From contig OZ025278.1 in NCBI GenBank assembly GCA_964019165.1, positions 4,784,517 through 4,848,516 on the forward strand: a stretch of 64,000 bases of DNA, read 5' to 3'. The stretch comes from Mastigias papua (Eukaryota > Cnidaria > Scyphozoa > Rhizostomeae > Mastigiidae). Both the position numbers and the translations under genes were made by a program. A model generated the notes under the pieces. It was not told the DNA's origin and made no database searches. It was given only the letters and a program-made list of their open reading frames with translations. Positions 35,215 through 48,169 of this stretch are shown piece after piece; within the stretch, counting starts at the first letter, position 1, and each line of letters opens with the position of its first letter.

Positions 35215-35319
35215 GTGAAAGTGCCAGAAAATAACTGACCCGAGCGGGACTTGAACTTGCGACCAGTGGCAATGTACATCAAGTGCTCGCCCGGGTCAGT
35301 TATTTTCTCGCACTTTCAC
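35215..35319 (-). repeat. Inverted repeat carrying a tRNA-like B-box segment
   Basis: Arms at 35,215-35,246 (GTGAAAGTGCCAGAAAATAA...) and 35,288-35,319 are inverted copies of 32 bases with two mismatches and a 41-base loop. On the minus strand the loop and left arm read GAGCACTTGATG, then GGTCGCAAGTTCAAGTCCCG followed by CTCGGGTC. This resembles the end of a tRNA D-arm and a T-arm with a GTTCAAGTCC B box. No full cloverleaf can be drawn, so this is not a tRNA gene. It is more likely a tRNA-derived SINE piece or a foldback element. Confidence 0.6.
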
Positions 35320-35329
35320 TTTTTGTTCT

Positions 35330-38300
35330 TTCCAAATCATGTTGTCTCAACACAGAATACAGTAATACATGTCCATTTTTCCCACGGAATCACTTTAGTT
35401 ATACAACTAGAGTTGCAAAGACTTAAAGGAATAAAGCTAATTTTTTACTGAACGATATTCCTGGCTACCTATATAAATACGCGATTACTATGCTCTTAGT
35501 TTCTTATTAAAATATGCGCACTACAATAGTCCCAGTAGTTATCAACTTACTTCCACACCAATGTTCCACTTACAAAATATGACAAGCAAATTTCAAACAC
35601 ATAGTAATTTTAGCAAAATATATCATCATTATTCGTATTGTTTATTGAATACTCCATTTGCTCGAAATCGAGTGACAAATACATAGCGATAATAAACTGT
35701 ACCCCAAGCAATACAAACTGATGTAGGCAGTGACAACTACTACTAGAATCCTTTGAGGCCGCGAGTAAATGTGACGTCATTAGGGGAAGGACCTATAAGC
35801 CTTAGCACTTTATATAGAGAGAAGCAATGATATAGACTGAGGCAGCATAGCTAGAAACTACTGAATGAAGCACTGACACAAGCATAGCAAACAATAAATG
35901 CTCGGTTTGGTTGCAATTTTATAGAATCAGGTTTCAATTTTTATTGTTCGCTCATATACAATCCTTTCAAATTGAAAAATTCCTTAGGGAATTTTCCTTT
36001 AGCAGTAAAAGTTCTGCAACTATTTCGGCATTCTACAAGTAGGTTACTTATATAGTGGTTCGTTATAAAAAGAGTATGTACTTCTGAAATATGAGACATC
36101 GAACAGGCGTGGTGATCATCTAGAAGGCAGTCAAATGGAAGAATATCCAGCTCTAGGTCAATGGAAAGTTTGGCTTAAATCTCCAGACACACGTTGTAAG
36201 TAATCGAATCAATTAGTAATGAGTACAAGCCAGCATCCAGAACAGATACCCTACACAGACTGCGGTCCTCAGCAAACGGCCATTTGCGAGCAATAATCCA
36301 ATTTTTAAAGTAAGTATGAATACCTCGTATGCTTCAGCATGGTGTATCTAATCTGTGAAGAGAGGATTATATACAGGACAAATTAGGGCAGTGTTTACAG
36401 AATATAATACATTAGTAGTTCTGCAACTCAATGAGCATCCTACAATAAGGGGCTAGAGTAATTTAGAGTAGGAATTATTTTCATGGACAAATAACACAGA
36501 GCAAGCATAAAATCATTTTTTGCATGCACTTTTGGTAATAATATTTCAGCCTAATTTAAGCACTCGGAATTCAAAAATTAATTCAGAATTGTTCAATCAC
36601 AACAGAATGTAATACTTAATGTAAAGGCAGGACTATAGCTATTATCAATTCTAACATAAGAGGACGCAAATAGCTGAAGAAAATAAACATTTGTTGATAA
36701 CATAACATAAATTAACAATAAAGATTGCTGAATTGCAATTTTTGAAGGTGTTTGTCAGCAAATATGAGCGAGGAATCGACTTTCTCTGTTTGGAATTCGT
36801 GATAAAGCAAATGTCAATGCAATCCATTTGTATACTCCAACAATCATTTGCTATTATGTATTGGTTCCAACTTGTAGGACAGTGAGATCTTTGCACTGAA
36901 GTACTGGTCAGCTGGGTGAATTCAAAACTTGAAAATACACAAACACTAGATATTTTGACACATAACTAACAAATAACAGCTTCTTTTAACATGATAAATT
37001 TCTGATACCTTAGAAGTTCACAGAAATTCCAACACATTGGTTGCACTGTATCAGAAGTTTCTGATGCAATAGCAAGAAGTTACTGACATATTTGAATGGA
37101 GGGGAGCAACCATACCAACGAGAAATGACCAAAAAAAGCATTAAGAGAACATAAGAACACTGATAAGTAAAACAGAGCCATCGGAAGAGCCTTTATGTCC
37201 ATACCTGTTAATATATTCACAAATGGATAAACAAACTTGCATCTTAATTCTACGTCCAATTGTACTCGTTTTCAAGTGCTCCTGCATACTACATACAGCA
37301 AATTTTAAATTTCCTCGATATTTTATTATAATAAGTTGCATTACAGCTAATAGACCCTAAGCGTGTAAATTAAAACAGAGACCTCTTAGCTGGATTAAAC
37401 ATATGCAATAAACAAGCTAATTATTATAGACAATAAATGCTTTGGAGTAGATCAAGTTGGAAGGGGAACCTTTATTAGAACAAAGGATGGCAATGAAAAT
37501 AATGCTGTGCCATTTTAATTGAAAAAACAAAAAGCATGAAGGAACATGTTTGAAGACATCCATCTGAAGTTGTGTTGACGTCATCTCAGTCATGAGCAAT
37601 ACCTCTCAATTATGATAGACTGTGGTCTCCCAATTATTTTATTTTAACTGTTAATGTCGAAAATATTATGATGCTCGTTCAAAGCCTTTCAATTTGATAG
37701 CATTAGGAAATATTTGAAGAGGATCAAATTCAATCGATTGTTTGATGGCTTGGCGTGCAAGTACAACCCAACCTACTCATGTAGAAGCCTATTTTCCTAA
37801 AAACTATTTGTAGACCTTTTCTATTAATATTGATTTAAAAAATGAATTCTTACTGAACATAAAAATTGCTATGCTATTAACATATATTTGCCAATATAAA
37901 TATATATTACTATAAAGTAAACATTACTGTAAACATATATATTTGCCAATGTATGGAAATGAGAAAGAAGGAGGTATTTATGTTTAGGAACTGAAATAGG
38001 ATAAAAAGCAATAAAATCATCAAATTGAGCATTGCTAGCAAATATTAAATAATGCAGACTGAAACAGAAACAAGTAGCACATTGTTTGTCGAATTGAAGG
38101 TGATTTGTTGATTGATCTGTAAATAACTGTTGATTGAACGCAGACACATGCAGAATGCCTATATTAAAATCAATTGGTTCTTATGAGAAGCACGATGTCA
38201 CTCTTTCATGTTATTATGAGACTTGTCCTTTACTTTTACAAACTGAACTTGTGAATAAGAACTTCGCTAAAAGTCTGAATCTCTCGAGCTAAAATATCTA

Positions 38301-39230
38301 AACCTAAATATATCCAGTTGACACACTATTTGTAGAGCACACAACGGCTTTAGGTCAAACGCACTTCCAGTCCCTCCAGTCCGCAGATACACAGCAAACA
38401 AACAACTGCAAACTGTTACGGAACTCGAAATGTGGTTTGCTAAATAAATCAAACATACAATAAATATTTGTTTAATTCAAAGAAAATGGCTAATGAAGTT
38501 CGATAATATGCCAACTATTTACACAAAATAATATAACTAAGCTAAAGCTATAACGAAGTTATATAAAGTTAAAAAGAAAAGAAACTTAAGCAAAACTCAC
38601 AATCTATCTGCCTTCGTAGCTATAAAGCTAACCACAACATGCTACACGTCTCTTGTAGCCTACCCGGTTTCCCAATCGTGATTCGTAATAATAATCAGCA
38701 CCCGCACTATGCGTTCACACTTGGATGACTGAATTTTCTTCCTACCCAAGAAGCCTGTGTACAGGTATTTATAGCTACGGAGATCGAGCACAAACAACAC
38801 CATATTTGGGGAAAACACGAGAAGTAGAGGTGGAAGATGTAAAGAAAATAAAAAACTACGACGTAAAGAAGGCCAAAGGTCAACAAACACCTATACAGTC
38901 ACAAATACACTTCTAAGCATGCAGATAACAAAATCACCCAAACCGCCCCTTGACACTAAATGAAAAACATGTTTTTTTTAAAGTCAACACAAAATATTTG
39001 TACGTTACACTATTTTCTTATGAGTGCCATATAATTTTGCTTAGACTCGATTTTCTAAATCGTTGATAATTTCAAGCTTAAAAGTCCTTTCAATTCTGCT
39101 TTTACGAATTTCTGTCTTGTAAATACTTCTGCTATTACATACAGTGTAGAGTTCTTAGATATTTGTTCTGGCTATCTTGTTTCTTGCATGACACATGACC
39201 AATAGTACTTTGTCTATTTTATTCAAAAAA
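35330..39230. other. Long stretch with no recognisable gene
   Basis: About 3.9 kb of AT-rich sequence. The open frames are short and match nothing I know. No tandem array, TIR pair or RNA signature was identified. Confidence 0.4.
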
Positions 39231-39231
39231 T

Positions 39232-40275
39232 AGGTTTCTACGTGGTCTATGGTCAATATGTTTGGTATTGAGAGTAGGCGCAAACTTTCTTGATGGCCAA
39301 AATTGGTTCTACGACCCTAGAAATAATGTTGCATTGCTCTAAATTCAGATTTGGCTATGCTCTATAAAATATTGATTCTTATAGCATATACATCGGGTAA
39401 TCAGTATCTATATACCTAACATCTTTCCAGAATCCATCGTTTAGGTGCAATTTGAGGATGATAACAAATTTTTGAGGATTTAGCGCAAAAATACTGTTAT
39501 AGTGAACCCCTCGGCTCTAAATATTGGACATAATCTGAGGCAGAAAGGGTCTAATTTATCTAAAAATTAGGCTGTTGCACGATCTGTGGTCAATATGACC
39601 TAATTCCTCTGACTTAAGAGAGTTATTGTTTTGTTGGAATAAGACATACTCTGCATTTAGAGAAGCCTCACAGTTGCGAAAAAATTGCTTGATCATCGAA
39701 ATTGGCTCTATGGTCCTGGAAATTTTTTTCCATTGGTCTAAAACCGGATTTGACTATGCTATAAGCATTATTGATTCTTATATAATATTCATCTAGGAAT
39801 CAGAAAATATATTATTTATATATTTCCAGAATTCATCTTTTTAGTGCAATTTGAGGACAAAAACAAATTTTTCTTGGATCTCGTGCTAAACGTAGTGTTA
39901 TCTTTGACGCCTCGATTCTCCTAAATCGGACCAAACCTAGGATAATAAGGGTCTAATTTATCTAAATACTAGGCTGTTGCATGATCTGTGGTCAATGTGA
40001 CCTAATTCCTCTGACTTAGGAGAGTTGTTGTTTTGTTGGAATAAGACATACTCTGTATTGAAGGAAGCCTTACAGTTGCGAAAATTTGCTTGATCGCTGA
40101 AATTGGTTCTATGTTCCTGCAAAGTTTTTTGCATTGCTCTAAAACCGGATTTGGTTATAATATATGATTTATTGATTCCTATAGCATATTGGTCATTGGT
40201 TCAGAATATATATTGTTTATATATCTACAGAGTCCACCTTCTTGGTGCAATTTGAGGATCAATATAATTTTTTCG
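39232..40275. repeat. Tandem repeat, about three units of 340-400 bp
   Basis: The word GTGGTCAAT(A/G)TGACCTAATTCC with GGCTGTTGCA(C/T)GATCT in front occurs at 39,571 and again at 39,973, a period of 402 bases. Both units share GTTGTTTTGTTGGAATAAG, GCTTGAT..., AAACCGGATTTG, TATTGATTC and GTGCAATTTGAGGA in the same order. A first, more diverged and shorter unit starts near 39,232 (TGGTCTATGGTCAATATG), period about 337. Divergence is roughly 15-25% by eye. It has no coding content; a satellite or a tandemly duplicated MITE are both possible. Confidence 0.87.
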
Positions 40276-40279
40276 AGGG

Positions 40280-43200
40280 TTGGATACGACAATATTGAAT
40301 ATCTTGAGCATCCAACACTATTGAAAGAGACCAAAAATGAGCCAAAAACGGGCTGAACTGTCAAATAATGTGGATTATATAATAGCAATAAACGTTTGTT
40401 GCTAAATATAGGTAATGTGTATCGAAATTTGTGAAATACTGTTATTCTTACATTTATTTTCACAATATACTGAAAGTTTTATTGAACTGTTTGAAAGCTT
40501 TACTTATCGTTGGATTCTATGCATATTCTGAACTTTAAATTGACACAACCCTTCTTATAGAAATGAAATTCAGCTGATTCTTTTTGCATTGAATAAGGAA
40601 TTTTTTCTAGTTTTCAGAAGTATAAATTTTATGTTAATCCTTTCATGGCCACTTTTGTCCAAATTACCACCCCGCGCCCACTGTGCGAAATAGGGACATA
40701 TACAAAGTACGATTAGCTTTATAGAAAAAGATCTTTAGTCTTTAAATTGTTTTGGTGTCAATGTCATAAAAGAAGATAACATTGCTCTTCTTGTTTGAAC
40801 GAATGAATTGATAATGTTGGATTTTGTACTCACTGGTGCTTTCTTGCGCAACATATTAGACTCAATATTTTCATAGTATTGATATTAAATTCTATATTGG
40901 AGCGCAAATTGTATCATATATGGCTACAGATGTTTCTGAAAACAATTAAGCAAGTAACTTCCATAATTTACGTAATAAATACATATACAGTCTAGCAAAC
41001 ATGGAAAAAATTAAATTCATCACTGAATATTCGCGGTCTAAATATATCTACGATTTCTCAGATCATTGTACGGTGCACAGAAATTTATTTTCTTTTGGTG
41101 TTAGGTATTCGTAGCTGCAAGTAAAACTCAATTCTCCCTCTTAATTTTAATTGCATGCAAAATGAAGAAAGTATTGAATGCAAATGCTGAAATTTTACAA
41201 GAAGACTACATGAAGAATTTACTTGGGTATAGAAATTTACTATGTTGCAATGTCGATTTTTTATTTTTCAAAGATTTTGCCCAAGTATGTCTTAGGTTGA
41301 GTTTGCATATATCATAGATGGTACAATTGGACCCTGTTGACAATTAGAGAATAAATCTTTAAGCATTGCAATATGTTTTTCATTTACTTTATACCCATTT
41401 GAAGGTTGCTGAAAAGAGTTGAAATTTAGATAAATAACTATCATTCGGCCAAAGTTCCTTTAGTTTATTGAATTGAGACAGTGTCGGTGTCAAGTATCGG
41501 GTTGTAAAACTCAGGTCTCAATAGATATGAACTGATTTATTATATTTCAATGCATATAAATTACTAGTCTATGAGCAATTTCAAAAAGTTAAAACAGGAG
41601 TCTCTTTAAGGTAAGACGAAGTTTACTTCTATTTATATGCATGATAAGCCTGATATTATCGTTGTGGATGACTGAAAAATTAGTTGTGAGTAGGAAAATA
41701 AATTGATAAGATCAAACTGATAGATAGATAAAAAGCAAAAAAAAGCTTCATAGTTGAAATTGTTGGTCATGTACCAAAGGACTTGTCTAGAGCTACTTGG
41801 TTGTGAGTAGTGCAAAGATGGAAAATCCTTATTATTGTTTTTAACGCAAAATACCGGCCTTCACACATACTGTGTGCTAGAAAAATAAACTGTTTAATCC
41901 AATGCAATTATTCTGTTGTTAGGGCAGTAGAGATGAAGTGTGAGGGAGAGACAGAAGTGTCAAAGAGAGCGGACTAGAAATTAACGAGAGAGAGGGAGAG
42001 AGAGAAGAGATAGAACTGAACGAAAGTAACGGACAGGAATTGCTTACTGACAAACGGAAGAGATGCCATTAATGAAGACTGAGGTGATTGAGTAGGGGTT
42101 GTGTTGGATGTTTTTGACCCTATGCTTGCTTAGCAACTTGTTATCTTGTTTTATATGCGTTGCTTTGTTGTTTAGTGTGCTTCAATTGACATTTGACTGA
42201 TTTGAGCTTTGGGTTAATTTTTTCGATTCTACAAAATTGCAAAATGTCCTAGAGCTAGGGAGATAATGAATATAGTGAAGCTTTACATCCATAATTCAAT
42301 ACATACTGAAGGGAGGATTAAAATAGTTTTAGAGGTTGAACTTGGAACTGAAAAATGAAAGTAAAAACATTAGAAATTAAACAAGAGATAAAAAGTTGCT
42401 GAAGAGGTCAAGAACATTACTTGAAGCAAATGCGAAAATATTGATAATTCTGCTGAATACTCAATCTATGATAAGATAGTTGTAAATATAGAAACTGAGG
42501 ATTTTGAAGGACTCAAAAATAATGCATTTAAGTTGAGAACCCATGCTGCATGGAACTTCTAACATATGTGATGCAAATGCAGCCTAAAAAAGGTTTTTTT
42601 TGAATAAATAGCATAGAGCAAATTGCATTGCGAATCATAAACTGACTAAAACAGCAGCGTTATATACACAAAACATCATTTTTGATACATTTATACAGAC
42701 GTAGTAAAAGGTTATCTAAGAAGACATTAATTGTGATATCAAAATTTGTTATCAACAGTCGACAAATAGTAGGGTCCTTTAAAATTACAAAATTAATTCC
42801 ATAAAGCGTTTGTTTACACTTTATTTTTATTATGTGTTCAACAATATAATCGACCGATAATAACATCCATACTGTCAATGTATATTGCAGGTGCATGGCT
42901 TGTCACCATAACAATAAATGCATTTCATTGCCTTGAAATGAAACCTTGTTTAGACGGAGTATCGGGGCACAAGAAGTAAACACCCACAATTACTCATGAA
43001 TTCAATAGATGTGCATATACTGGAATATAGACCACACATAGTTCTGTAACAATACCTTTTAGTCAAAAAGTGCTAAGAAAATTGCATACCAGAAATCAAT
43101 TTAAAGCTCTGAATTAAATCCTTCAAGGAAATCATTGAATAATGTATATATACAGGTATGCAATTAAATGTTAATGAGATAAACATAATGTAGCCTTGGT

Positions 43201-43800
43201 AGTAAGCTGTACCAGATACACAACCCGCTATCATATGGGGTACCATACTGGATAACAACAGATTTGTAAAATGGGATTTGATTTTGGCATTGGAACTTGC
43301 ATTCACCTTACGGCATTAATTGGGTAAGTAATTTATACAAATTTGCCCAAAAAACGTAGTTCAAACTTTCTAGGAAAAGTGCATTAAGTGTAATGTTCAA
43401 TCTAGGAATCCTCTCAATTTGCTGAAATTGCTTTGAATTTAGTTCATTAATAAGTATGATAATGCTTGAGAAATATCTTAGAGTCTTTGAAATACAAATT
43501 AAACCGCGTGCTGTACAAATGGTTTTCATGGACCCTTGGATGCAGGCCACAGAGAGCTTTTGCAAGTGGACTCTTTAAGATGTCGTTTTCGTCGTTCAAA
43601 ACCAGGGTTCTAAGTTTTCCCACAGTAATATTTGTTATTGTGCTCAAAGATATGCCAAATGTATCTTATTGAGTAACACTAAAATGAAACTGATCTGAAC
43701 ATTATACGACTCATTATATTGCGCACAGGAAGAGGAATAATTGTGATTGCATTGGAGAATGGTTACCTCTTCGACTAATTAACTACTGACCAACATAATT
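40280..43800. other. Long stretch with no recognisable gene
   Basis: About 3.5 kb of AT-rich sequence. There is a short purine-rich GAGAGAGAGGGAGAGAGAGA patch at about 41,984-42,008. Overlapping open frames near 43,308-43,672 on both strands match no family I know. Confidence 0.4.
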
Positions 43801-43823
43801 ACAAAACACCAAAACAGCATCAT

Positions 43824-44110
43824 CAGGGGCGTCGCTTAAGGGATGGGGATTGAAAAGGATATAGTCCCTTTCTGGACCCAGAAACCGTCAGCACAGTTGC
43901 AAATACAATTGAACTTATCTCCAACTGAGTTATCTCGAGCAACTCGCTATCTTGAACGGATCCCTTCCCCTTCTGCTTCCTATAAGGCTTAGAATAGAAA
44001 TAGAACTCTAAGACCCCTTTATCTCGAACAAAACCTCACAGAAAGGTTGAGTTGTGAGTTGTTCTAACAATGGTAAATCGTTTGTAAAACTATAGTGAGG
44101 TTAGGTTGTC
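43824..44110. mobile_element. Possible DNA transposon ends (hAT-like and pogo-like words)
   Basis: CAGGGGCGTCGCTTAAGGG at 43,824 resembles hAT termini. Shortly after, GTTATCTCGAGCAACTCGC, CTATCTTGAACGG and TTTATCTCGAACAAAAC (43,928-44,030) resemble the ATCTCGAAC repeats at the ends of pogo/Tigger elements. No right ends or target duplications were found, so the extent and class are uncertain. Confidence 0.3.
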
Positions 44111-46110
44111 CGACAATTATTAACCTCCATAGGAATTGCATTCTTTTGCTATATCAAAAGTTTATTACAGCCACATAGGAACTACATTTATCTGCTCTGA
44201 GAAAGAAAAAGATTGCTCTTGCCAGTGTACCTGTCTTTCCTTATCGTATATGTCCTACAATGCTGTCATTTAGATGTGCACAGACGTCATTTGAATCATC
44301 TATGTTCAGTTTGGCTGCAACAAGCCTTTCCTCTCTTCCTCTTCGAGCAATTCCTCTCTATTCTTCGGCAGTTTTATAGAATGGCAAACGTATAATCCAT
44401 CGATAAGGGAAATCACTTTGAGGCATTTTGAATCAATGTTTGAAATTTCAGCTTACCGGCCCTTCTGAAGAACGCTAATTCCGACTTGTTTTCGTGAAAG
44501 AACTTTGCTAATGAATTTCATTTAGTGCCTTGCTGCCACAACAATCCCTGCACACAATAAGACTTGACGTATCTTATTTGGAATGTATTCTGAACCTATG
44601 CTAGGTGTTGTAACGGCAAAAATGTATGCAAATGCCGATGCAGATGGCCAAGCCACTGATTATGCCCCACATAATGATGATATCCTTGGCGAGTTCTTGC
44701 TTGAAGAAATTGAAGATAGCTAGTAGCCTAATGACATAGCTGTAGAACTTGCTGACAATATCGTTGAAATATTCCCTTATATTTGTGACGTTAAGAATGA
44801 CATTTCTTAGTACTGCTTCTTCTCGCAGACAGCCATTGAAATGAGAGGTCACAGTGATAGTCTGTCATTATTAGTAGATGAAGAAGCCCTTTAGTATTTG
44901 AAGAAAAATTGAATAATGGACTGTTGCAGTTGAATGTGGTGTTTAACAAAGCTTTGTATACAAATGAGCTATTTGCCTGAGTCTATATTCTTCTTTTACA
45001 CACAAATGATTGCTGTTTGATCGGTAATTGTCCAAGTCCAGAGATTTGTAGATCGTGTGTACCACGCCTTCCTTCGCAAATCAAAATGTGTTTTGTTTTG
45101 TCTCTGTTCAAACGTAGCCATCCCTACATTGATGCCAATATGCTAAAAGGAGAATTCTGGGATAAATACAATCGACTGTTAAAGCTGGCTTGAAGTTGAC
45201 AACAGGAATCATGAAAATATGTATGAAAATAGGACAGCCAATTCGCGTTATTCTGCCATTAGTGTCGAATTCCACGTGTGTACATTCCCCGATCCTTGTC
45301 ATATTTTTTAACATAACCAGACTGTTGAGAAGTCAAAGGTGGTTATTTAATTTGAATATGATCTTAAGACAGTAAATATGGCCATTTGTATGTTAGTGTG
45401 TTATTTCGTCTATACCCAGCCCACTCTCATTAATATTGCATACAACTATTTAGATTACGGTGGAGAAAGGAAATGTGACGTAGATGAAAAATGTGTTTAC
45501 AAATCGTCAGTTGCATGAAAATAAGTGCTTGCGATAGGCCTTTGGCAGCAAAAGAGTTTTAAAATATATCAATCAGGTCTTATTCGCTGGAAATTTTTGA
45601 TTGTCAAGTAAGTTTAGTAATTTTTCAATTAAAATCCCATACTCGATTCTGCGAAGACTGTATTAAAGAGGATCAGTTTGAAATAGGCTCAACATCGATT
45701 TCATCTATGGACTTGACTCGAATAAAACGAACGTCTATGAAGAGCGACGCAGTGCTTACAAAATTTGCCAGGAGCTTTTCAAAAGCGAGTGGATGTTTAT
45801 TCTCACGAACTTCATATGATGCTGTCATGATTAAAGCTGCAGGCATATATCTAAAGAGTAGCTATCGTCACATTTGCGTTTTCAATTCTTTTCCTCCGCT
45901 TTGTATCGCTAGTTTAGAATTTCACAGCAGCAAAAGCTTCCTCTACCTATTGAAATTTGAATGCATTCGCACAAGTCCATAACAACAAGCAAAAGTGCTT
46001 GCGGAAGAAAATGTAATATGAAACCGGGGAGTTCTTAATGAGAACTTGTTGTTCAATTGCCCAGGCACAAGAAAACGGTAGCATTGAAATCTCTAAACAG
46101 ACAATTAGCA
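44111..46110. other. Stretch with no recognisable gene
   Basis: Short open frames only. The minus frame at 44,852-44,601 ends in a hydrophobic run (IIIMWGIISGLAICIGICI) but lacks any family match. The plus frame at 45,707-45,982 is also unrecognised. Confidence 0.35.
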
Positions 46111-46119
46111 GTGCATAAT

Positions 46120-46880
46120 TTGAACCTTAGTTGACATACCTTTTTTGCGAGTATTCCAAAACACTTTTTCTAGTTCTCAGTGCTCGATTCAGTCTGTAAT
46201 TAAAAACTGTTTGGGGCCCGTCAAATGCTTCTAGGACAGGACTTCATCAGCCACTGCGATGTGCACAAATCTCATCTGATACAATCAGATAAGGTAGATA
46301 ATGTCCACTGATAATTGAACGACTATTAATTAATAGTTCGTTTGCTCTGAAGTCTCTGCCAATGTCTGAATTGTTAAAAACTTGAGCATCAGTCTCTTTC
46401 CCGTAGTTACCAACATTAACTAGGATAGAACAATATTTAGCATCACACATAGCCACGAGAAGTATGCTAAAAAACCATTTATAATTGTAATACTCTGATA
46501 TGCTGTACCCTGGGAATTCAATTGCTATGTGTTTGCCATATAATACACCTAGGCATTTAGGATATTCCATTCTGTGTAAAAATCCGAGCCATTTTTCCCT
46601 TAGTGCTTTTGAGAAGTTGATAGTTTCACATACTCTCCTCTCAGAGCCTGCCATAATATCTTCCAAGTTTCCCATATTTTATTACATACGACAGATCTGT
46701 TCACTCTAGAGTTGAAGGTCTTCGATTGCTGGGGATCTCGACTTGCAAGATATCTTACTGTTAGGGCTAGTCTCGCAGCATTTACTATTGGCTCTCTGCT
46801 TCTACAGTGTCTAGTTTTCATGCATGTCCCAAAAATTCCATGAAAGTGCTCAAATCTGTCAGGGCTCATCCGTACGAACT
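46120..46880 (-). pseudogene. Harbinger (HARBI1-type) transposase with DDE domain, frameshifted
   Basis: The minus strand reads MSPDRFEHFHGIFG, RLALTVRYLASRDPQQS and FNSRVNRSVVCNKIWET in one frame (46,869 to about 46,600). After a shift it continues with PKCLGVLYGKHIAIEFPG, YYNYKWFFSILLVAMCDAKY, VNVGNYGKETDAQVFNNSDI and LPYLIVSDE. Further on come FNYRLNRALRTR and, in another frame, CFGILAKK. These are the LTLRYLAsG, GaiDGKHi.i, NYKgffSivLlAvcDa.Y, DvG..GresDa.vf..S, gDe and FNYRLSRAR..vEn.FGiLa blocks. The first catalytic Asp appears changed (LYGKH instead of iDGKH). Two stops follow the HRSG segment. It is a different family from the copy at 20.9-22.4 kb. Confidence 0.88.
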
Positions 46881-46889
46881 TATAGTAAA

Positions 46890-48165
46890 AATAAAAGATA
46901 TAAACAGCTAGTAAATGGGAATTAATTTTATCATATGCTTAGTACACAGGAAGTAGAAAATTGATTATAGATATTGCTAAAAGTTTGCAAATCCCGAGAG
47001 AAGGGCATGGTAATTTGCAGGATCCTACCTGGAAAAACTTCTCTACCATGTATCCTTAGTTCTTGAATGAGTGCTTGAAAGTGGTCATAACGTGCAAGTT
47101 ATTGGAAAATTTTCCGTATCGAGAATATCTTTTTCCTACATTATTTCATGTAAGCAATTGCTTCTTCTTTCTCAAAAGGGCTATAGTGACTATCAATTCC
47201 CATTCCAGCATTAACCTATGATTTATTGCACACGAAATTGTATGTGATTTTACTTGTTCTTAGATCCTTGTCGTATTTGTCGACAACTTAAGATTACGCG
47301 CTAAAAGACAACATATGATAATAGACACATGATCATATCCTGCGTCTTCCGATTGAAATAAGATTAACTAAGACGAAATACGGTGATTGTGATTTTCATA
47401 TTTCATGAGCATGATGGACCCTGAATTACGATGAAATACTTTGAAATACGTTATATGAAAGCCAGCCTTAACAGTCTTGAAAAGAAAACTATATATTAAG
47501 TAGGCAGACTATTTGTTAAGTATACAAATTATATATTAATTATGTTGGCTGTTTATGAATACTTCTTGATAATTACTTTCTATACATGTTTACCATATTA
47601 TAAATATACTTGGATTTTATTATATTAAGTAAATTCGTGAGTTGATTGTTGAAATTAATTAGGTAATAGCTACCAAATGCAAACTGTCTCTCAATATTTT
47701 TTAATTAAAAGTTGATTTCGAGAAAGTTTAACTGCAAAATTCTTATAGGAAGAAACTCAAATTTAAGACTCACATATATATAGGGAACAACAGTAAAAGT
47801 TAAATTAAGATAAAGGTGCAAATTTACCCATGATTGCTCTTGGTATTTTCGACCAGCTCACCTTAAACTTTCTTGATATCTTAAACGATAGTACGTACGA
47901 CATCTCAACGAGAAGCTGTATATTATGACGAGAAGTGACCATTGCCATGAGAACAATGCATTACATATTCTGTTGCCCAAATAACGATTAAGAATCTCCT
48001 GAGGTTCATAAATTTTTAGTGCTAACTATTGTATTCCTTTTTTCTACCTTGCATTATCCAGTTAGCTATCTGTAGATTACCTTTTCAGGCGAGGTTTAAA
48101 GTTCTATTCTTAGATTGAATATTCATGAATATGTCAGTATTGTTGCTACCAAGACTCTCAAATTG
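46890..48165. other. Stretch with no recognisable gene
   Basis: AT-rich sequence without a coding or repeat signature that I can name. Confidence 0.4.
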
Positions 48166-48169
48166 ATCA

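Noticed and set aside
35240..35290. Possible tRNA gene on the minus strand
   Set aside because: Only the T-arm-like part is convincing. No acceptor stem or full cloverleaf can be drawn, so it is reported as a tRNA-like repeat instead.
44601..44852. Minus frame ending in a strongly hydrophobic segment
   Set aside because: No family match, no splice context and no neighbouring exons; AT-rich sequence easily gives hydrophobic runs.
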